Shown in pieces: positions 59,793 to 64,000 of a stretch of DNA of 64,000 bases. How positions within the stretch are numbered: the first letter of the stretch is position 1; each line of letters begins with the position of its first letter. Position numbers and translations under genes: made by a program. Origin of the DNA: Cylindrodendrum hubeiense (lineage: Eukaryota; Ascomycota; Sordariomycetes; Hypocreales; Nectriaceae); NCBI GenBank assembly GCA_014621425.1, contig JAANBB010000016.1:248001-312000 (forward strand), given 5' to 3'. Below the pieces are notes generated by a model, which did not search any database, was not told where the DNA came from, and was given only the letters and a program-made list of their open reading frames with translations.

Positions 59793-60780
59793 GTTGGGAT
59801 AAGTCGGAGATGAAGGAGCGTGTAAGAGATGTGTGGGTAATTGGTATATGGTGTGAGAAACAAAGGAGGGCGATGCCGAGCAAATGAGCTGGAGAAGGGA
59901 TGAGTGAGCTTAGTTGAAGGAAAACAACAAAGCATTTTGTATCCGTACTGTGATGCAGACAGACCCTTGTTCGTCACTGACTCATATTTTCCTTAATAGT
60001 TAACTCATCATCTCCGACTCCGGAAGTCTCGTCTGCTGTGTATTGATACAGATCTGGACCCCAGGTGCATCATACTATTGGCAATAGTTTCGGCTCGGAT
60101 AGTGGGGCTGGACCCAAATTTGGCTTGAGTAATACAAGCTGAATTTGGATTCTCGTAAAAAACAATACTACTGTAAAGGGTCAGTAAATAGTCCGCTTAG
60201 TTCTCACCACTACTGCACGCTGGCCCACAAATAAATCAATAACATGTATGTACTAAGAACCACCTGGCCACATCATAAGCGAGGCCAATAGGTTATGTCT
60301 CACATTTATGGGTCTCACCAACCGGCCAATTTGTTGAGTTTTTACGCAGACTAGAGGACCCGCCAGTCTCAGCATTTGCTACCTATATACGGTTGGTCGA
60401 TTATCCAAGCGATATGGAAACTTACCCGCTTTCGACAAAGCATGCTGCTCAGTTATCTGGCTTAAGGCCACGCAAGCCTAAGCCTGATCTTCTGATTGGT
60501 CGAACTCCCAATGCTTAAACACGAGGTCATTGAGCAAATGAAAGCATTCTCGCTCCAAAAACGGACTTTGAACACAGCTGAATGATTCAATACCCACAAA
60601 TTCAATTGCCCCGGAAAGCCACCTTTCCAATATCTGATTTATGATTCCGCTCCCACTAATAAAGTGACTCTACCCTCATGAAGATTGTATGCTTCTCCGT
60701 TGTTCTCCAACAGCCCAAGAACGTTTTGATCATCCTCAATTTCTTACACATTTTATACTCATCCCTCTTACACGGACGGT
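59793..60780. promoter_or_regulatory. Divergent promoter region of the toxin-like gene pair
   Basis: Almost 1 kb between two divergent starts. CCAAT-type elements are present (for example CCAAT near 60507 and ATTGG at 60496). A minus-strand and a plus-strand frame at 60656-60899 overlap each other and the toxin-like start and are judged shadows. No clear operator was found. Confidence 0.35.
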
Positions 60781-63700
60781 ATGGCTCATCCACAAGTAGC
60801 GTTAGGCCGCCCAGTCGGGAAACTCGACACCGACTCAAGTGGTCTTGCTCGTTACACTCTCCAGATCGAGATCCCAAAAGGAAGAGGGCACGGAAATGAG
60901 CCTTATTTATCTTTTGAGTACTCCCAAGGAGCTCCCAATGGCACTCTAGGCGTTGGATGGGTCCTTGGCGGCCTATCCGCCATTCGTCTAGGGCCAGGTG
61001 TACTCGCCTTTGACAATATCAATGACACACCTCATGACTTTGACCGCTTCAGTGCCCGACTTTCCCTCGACGGGAATCTCCTCCTCAACACCCGCGGGGA
61101 ATATTTCTCTCCAGATGCTGATTATAGAACTGAGATTGACAGCCTCGATCGAGTTGTGTCCGTATGTGGTCAAGGTTTCGTTGTCCGAGACTCTACTGGC
61201 CAGTGGACTGAATACGGCACAACTCTAGACAGTCGAAGCTCGACGAGTGACGGCTCGGCTGTCATCGAGTGGCGTGTCAAAAGACAATTGGACCCTTTTG
61301 GCAATTGTGTCACTTTCAACTATGAACAGGGGCCAGATCCCGTTGCCTCGAATCTCCACGCAATAAGCCCTGCCTATCTCTCAGCGATCGCATACACTTC
61401 CAACGATAAGACAGGTCTGAAAGCAAAGCGCTTGATTTCCTTGGAATACATGGACCGTGACGATGCTGTGGTTCAGTGTGTCTACGGAGAGAGGGTTGCA
61501 TGGACCAAGCTTTTGAAGGCTGTCCATATTGGTCTTGTGCAAGATCCGGTCAAGAATCGGGCGCGGTCTTATGAAATCAACTATGTCAACTCCCCTACCA
61601 CATCGGCCACCTATCTCTCGTCACTGACTGAGATTGGCTACAAGGATGGTAAAGGCTATCGACTGCAGCCAACGACGTTCACATACCAAGGCTTCAAAGA
61701 CCTAGCCCAGAGTTTCCAGCCACCTGAGCAAGGCCTGGTCTCACTTCCTTCCGCCTCAAACACTGTCATGGCCATGAACCTGAACATTAGCGGCCGAGGC
61801 ATGGCTGATCTTGTATGTCTCTCGTATGACTATGAAACTCGAGATTTCTCCCTCAACACGTTTCTGGCCAATCGGGCGGACGAGAGAATCGGTCATGGCT
61901 CCGCCATCAACTGGCAAGCTTCTACGAGCGCGGGTGCCGTGGCAGAACTGCCATTCATTGATATCAACTACGTATCAAAGATGTTCGGAGCGGACCTTAA
62001 TGGTGACGGCCGTACCGATCTGATCATCCCGTACGAATCAGATACCTTGGTCAACCTCTCAGTTTCAAAATCTGTTGGTACTGGCTTCGAGCACTATAAA
62101 ATTCTGGAAACAAACCTGCCCTGGAACGCAAATAGTATTTTCAAGGCCATGGACTTGACGGGTCGTGGAACTAGTGAGGTTGTCCATATTTTTGCTTCTG
62201 GGGAGAATCTAGCTCTTCGGACATACCCTCACATTGAGAACGAGGATGGTGTTGGCCTACAAGCGGGCGAGATCCTGTACACTGAAGATTCTTTCGAGAA
62301 TACTATAGATTGGCTGCAGGTCACAACGCAAAGGACTGGAGCCAAGTGTCTCGTCCGAGTCTGGCAAAAGAACGTCGGTAGTGGGCTCAGTCAGCTTCAA
62401 GCCACTACCTATACTCTCCAAGACCCGGTAAACCCTGGCCTGGGCTTTATAGAATCCTCGATATCCGTTCTTCGAGAGGCTTCATATTTGATTGATGAGA
62501 GTCTATCTGTTTTGGCTTGCGATATCAATGCAGACGGCGTTGAGGACATTGTCACGTGTACTGTTGCTACTCCTGGCAGCAGCATTGTTTTCATGTTCAA
62601 CACATTTCTCGGTGATGGACTAGGTAACTTTGCGCCCCTAGGCGATGCAGTCGAGAGGAGATTTGATGTCGAAAGTCCCATACGGGAAGGATCTTTCCAT
62701 GTGGCCAACTTCCTCGGATCCCAGTCGGCAGACCTTGCTTATGTGGGCCAGGAGCAAACTTCTGGAGACATTGTGGCTTTTATTGCTCAGGGTACGAGTA
62801 GCGGGCTCATTGGAAAAATGGCAATCACTCGTGTTGTCTCAAATGTGGACTTCCAATCTCCGCAGATTTCGTCATCTGACCTGAACGGCTCAGGCGTAGG
62901 CGACTTCTTCATTCATTCAATTGAAAACGGCATTCTCACAATTATGAACGCCTACAATGTCAACGAACCCTCAGACCTTATGATATCAACCGTCTCGCCG
63001 CTGGGAATGAGGACGGACGTGAATTATGTTCCGCTTACAGATCCGTCTGTCTATCATTCATCAACGATGTGGGATGATTTTCAACCACTGCGCGCTGACT
63101 CAAACCCCATTCTAGGAGCGCCGAATCTTGTCGTCTCCTCTATCACACACAGCAACGATACATCTGTGAACTCCATATCTTTCAGCTCATCCCTGAAGAA
63201 AGTTTACAAGGATGCTAGGACAAGCCGTCTTGGCCGCGGATGGCAAGGCTTTGCAAGCATCACGACATCCAACTTCTTTGAGGGAGCAGACCCTGTGATA
63301 GTTGATGAAGAATTCGAGCAAGACTTCCCTTTGACCGGCATTAAAACCAGAATTGTTACCAAAACGTCATCCGGTGCATTCATGAAATCTGAGAAGACTG
63401 CTTATCAGCACTCGAGAGTTCGTCTGGGTCGTTGGAATATCTTCCGCATCGATCGCGCCTCTGAACGAGCGGACATGTTTGATCTAGAAACGGTCGGAAG
63501 GACAATTGGAAAGGATTTCGATACAGACTCTAGCGGGAACATCATCAGGAAACGAGAATTTGAGACACACGGCGGGCATATGATTCACCAGTCGTGGGAA
63601 CTCTACACATACACCACACTCAACGGCATGTCTGGCTTACCAACGTCTAAGAAATGGACCTCGCGAGAGGGAAATTTGGATCAGTCAAAATATGAGGAAG

Positions 63701-64000
63701 GTGACTTTTCTTTTGTCACGTATACTTATGACTCAAAAACCGGGACTCTGGAGGAGGCTAGAGAATGGTCATCGGATGTGAACTCCTTTGCAACCACGAA
63801 GACCAAATTCGACGATTGCGGTAATGAGATCTCCTGTCAAGTCCCATCTGGGCTATTGACCACGACAACGTACGACAACGAGTACCAGACTCTTCCTATC
63901 AAGGTTGTTCAGAAGGGCCATGGTGTTTTCCATGTGCAACTTTCTGCCTACGACAAGGTCACTGGACTTCCTGTCGCCCACAGAGACGCGAACGGCCTTT
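60781..64000 (+). CDS. SpvB / FG-GAP / RHS-type Tc toxin B-like protein, 3' end beyond window
   Basis: An uninterrupted frame from the ATG at 60781 to the window edge, 1,073 codons without a stop or intron. The N-terminus matches the SpvB-type domain of bacterial Tc (toxin complex) B or BC subunits: ARYTLQIEIPKGRG, PYLSFEYSQGAPNGTLGVGW and a LGGLSAIRL block. FG-GAP/VCBS-like calcium-loop repeats follow near residues 395-420 (ADLNGDGRTDLIIP) and 580-590 (DINADGVEDIV). The last ~200 residues have YD-repeat features (TYTYDSKTG; YDKVTGLPVAHRDANG). In bacteria these proteins form a closed shell holding a toxic C-terminal part; here the C-terminus lies outside the window, so whether a toxic domain exists is unknown. 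No signal peptide is evident. Large size, lack of introns and bacterial domain order suggest horizontal transfer. The start is the first ATG in frame after non-coding DNA. Confidence 0.88.
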   Translation, partial: MAHPQVALGRPVGKLDTDSSGLARYTLQIEIPKGRGHGNEPYLSFEYSQGAPNGTLGVGWVLGGLSAIRLGPGVLAFDNINDTPHDFDRFSARLSLDGNLLLNTRGEYFSPDADYRTEIDSLDRVVSVCGQGFVVRDSTGQWTEYGTTLDSRSSTSDGSAVIEWRVKRQLDPFGNCVTFNYEQGPDPVASNLHAISPAYLSAIAYTSNDKTGLKAKRLISLEYMDRDDAVVQCVYGERVAWTKLLKAVHIGLVQDPVKNRARSYEINYVNSPTTSATYLSSLTEIGYKDGKGYRLQPTTFTYQGFKDLAQSFQPPEQGLVSLPSASNTVMAMNLNISGRGMADLVCLSYDYETRDFSLNTFLANRADERIGHGSAINWQASTSAGAVAELPFIDINYVSKMFGADLNGDGRTDLIIPYESDTLVNLSVSKSVGTGFEHYKILETNLPWNANSIFKAMDLTGRGTSEVVHIFASGENLALRTYPHIENEDGVGLQAGEILYTEDSFENTIDWLQVTTQRTGAKCLVRVWQKNVGSGLSQLQATTYTLQDPVNPGLGFIESSISVLREASYLIDESLSVLACDINADGVEDIVTCTVATPGSSIVFMFNTFLGDGLGNFAPLGDAVERRFDVESPIREGSFHVANFLGSQSADLAYVGQEQTSGDIVAFIAQGTSSGLIGKMAITRVVSNVDFQSPQISSSDLNGSGVGDFFIHSIENGILTIMNAYNVNEPSDLMISTVSPLGMRTDVNYVPLTDPSVYHSSTMWDDFQPLRADSNPILGAPNLVVSSITHSNDTSVNSISFSSSLKKVYKDARTSRLGRGWQGFASITTSNFFEGADPVIVDEEFEQDFPLTGIKTRIVTKTSSGAFMKSEKTAYQHSRVRLGRWNIFRIDRASERADMFDLETVGRTIGKDFDTDSSGNIIRKREFETHGGHMIHQSWELYTYTTLNGMSGLPTSKKWTSREGNLDQSKYEEGDFSFVTYTYDSKTGTLEEAREWSSDVNSFATTKTKFDDCGNEISCQVPSGLLTTTTYDNEYQTLPIKVVQKGHGVFHVQLSAYDKVTGLPVAHRDANGL

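Noticed and set aside
60656..60899. Short frames overlapping the start of the SpvB-like gene
   Set aside because: They overlap the long open frame and each other; the 1,073-codon frame with recognisable domains explains the region.

Overview
This window looks like chromosomal DNA of a filamentous ascomycete (Pezizomycotina). Genes are split by short GT..AG introns, mostly 50-100 nt. Four genes encode Zn2Cys6 transcription factors, and the rest include typical mould families: an OPT transporter, an ABCB transporter, an MFS sugar transporter, a DUF3533/SNG1 protein, LysM proteins and parts of killer-toxin-like chitinases. No rRNA, tRNA or intact transposon was recognised. I cannot name the genus.

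Layout. 1.7-3.8 kb: Zn2Cys6 regulator. 4.4-6.5 kb: decayed LysM-protein gene (minus strand). 7.6-9.4 kb: six-exon secreted protein. 9.4-10.5 kb: AT-rich DNA. 10.6-13.4 kb: a MetE-C-terminal-like protein converging on a DUF3533 membrane protein. 13.4-18.6 kb: mostly non-coding, with one small secreted cysteine-rich protein (16.5 kb) and a second LysM relic (18.4 kb). 18.6-26.4 kb: an ABCB transporter and a Zn2Cys6 regulator transcribed divergently from a 0.5 kb promoter rich in CGG/CCG. 26.9-27.6 kb: dimeric alpha-beta-barrel-like protein with an internal 78-nt duplication. 27.7-33.1 kb: a secreted HExxH zincin divergent from a 930-aa mucin-like protein that carries the tail region of killer-toxin-type chitinases but no catalytic domain. 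35.7-38.0 kb: OPT transporter. 38.6-45.6 kb: a Zn2Cys6 regulator and a secreted carboxylesterase, divergent from each other and flanked by two short tandem-repeat arrays that share the core AGCGTATT in opposite orientation.

47.6-57.9 kb looks like a sugar-use cluster. It holds a Zn2Cys6 regulator, a transketolase, a YFH7-like P-loop kinase and an MFS sugar transporter; kinase and transporter share a promoter. A plausible reading is uptake, phosphorylation and entry into the non-oxidative pentose phosphate pathway under a local regulator.

58.5-64.0 kb is the most striking part. An intronless reading frame starts at 60781 and stays open to the window end (1,073 codons with no stop). It encodes an SpvB / FG-GAP / YD-repeat protein of the kind found in bacterial Tc insecticidal toxin B/BC subunits. 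A 411-aa intronless protein of unknown function is transcribed divergently from it. This pair is the best candidate for a horizontally acquired or poorly described fungal toxin-like system.
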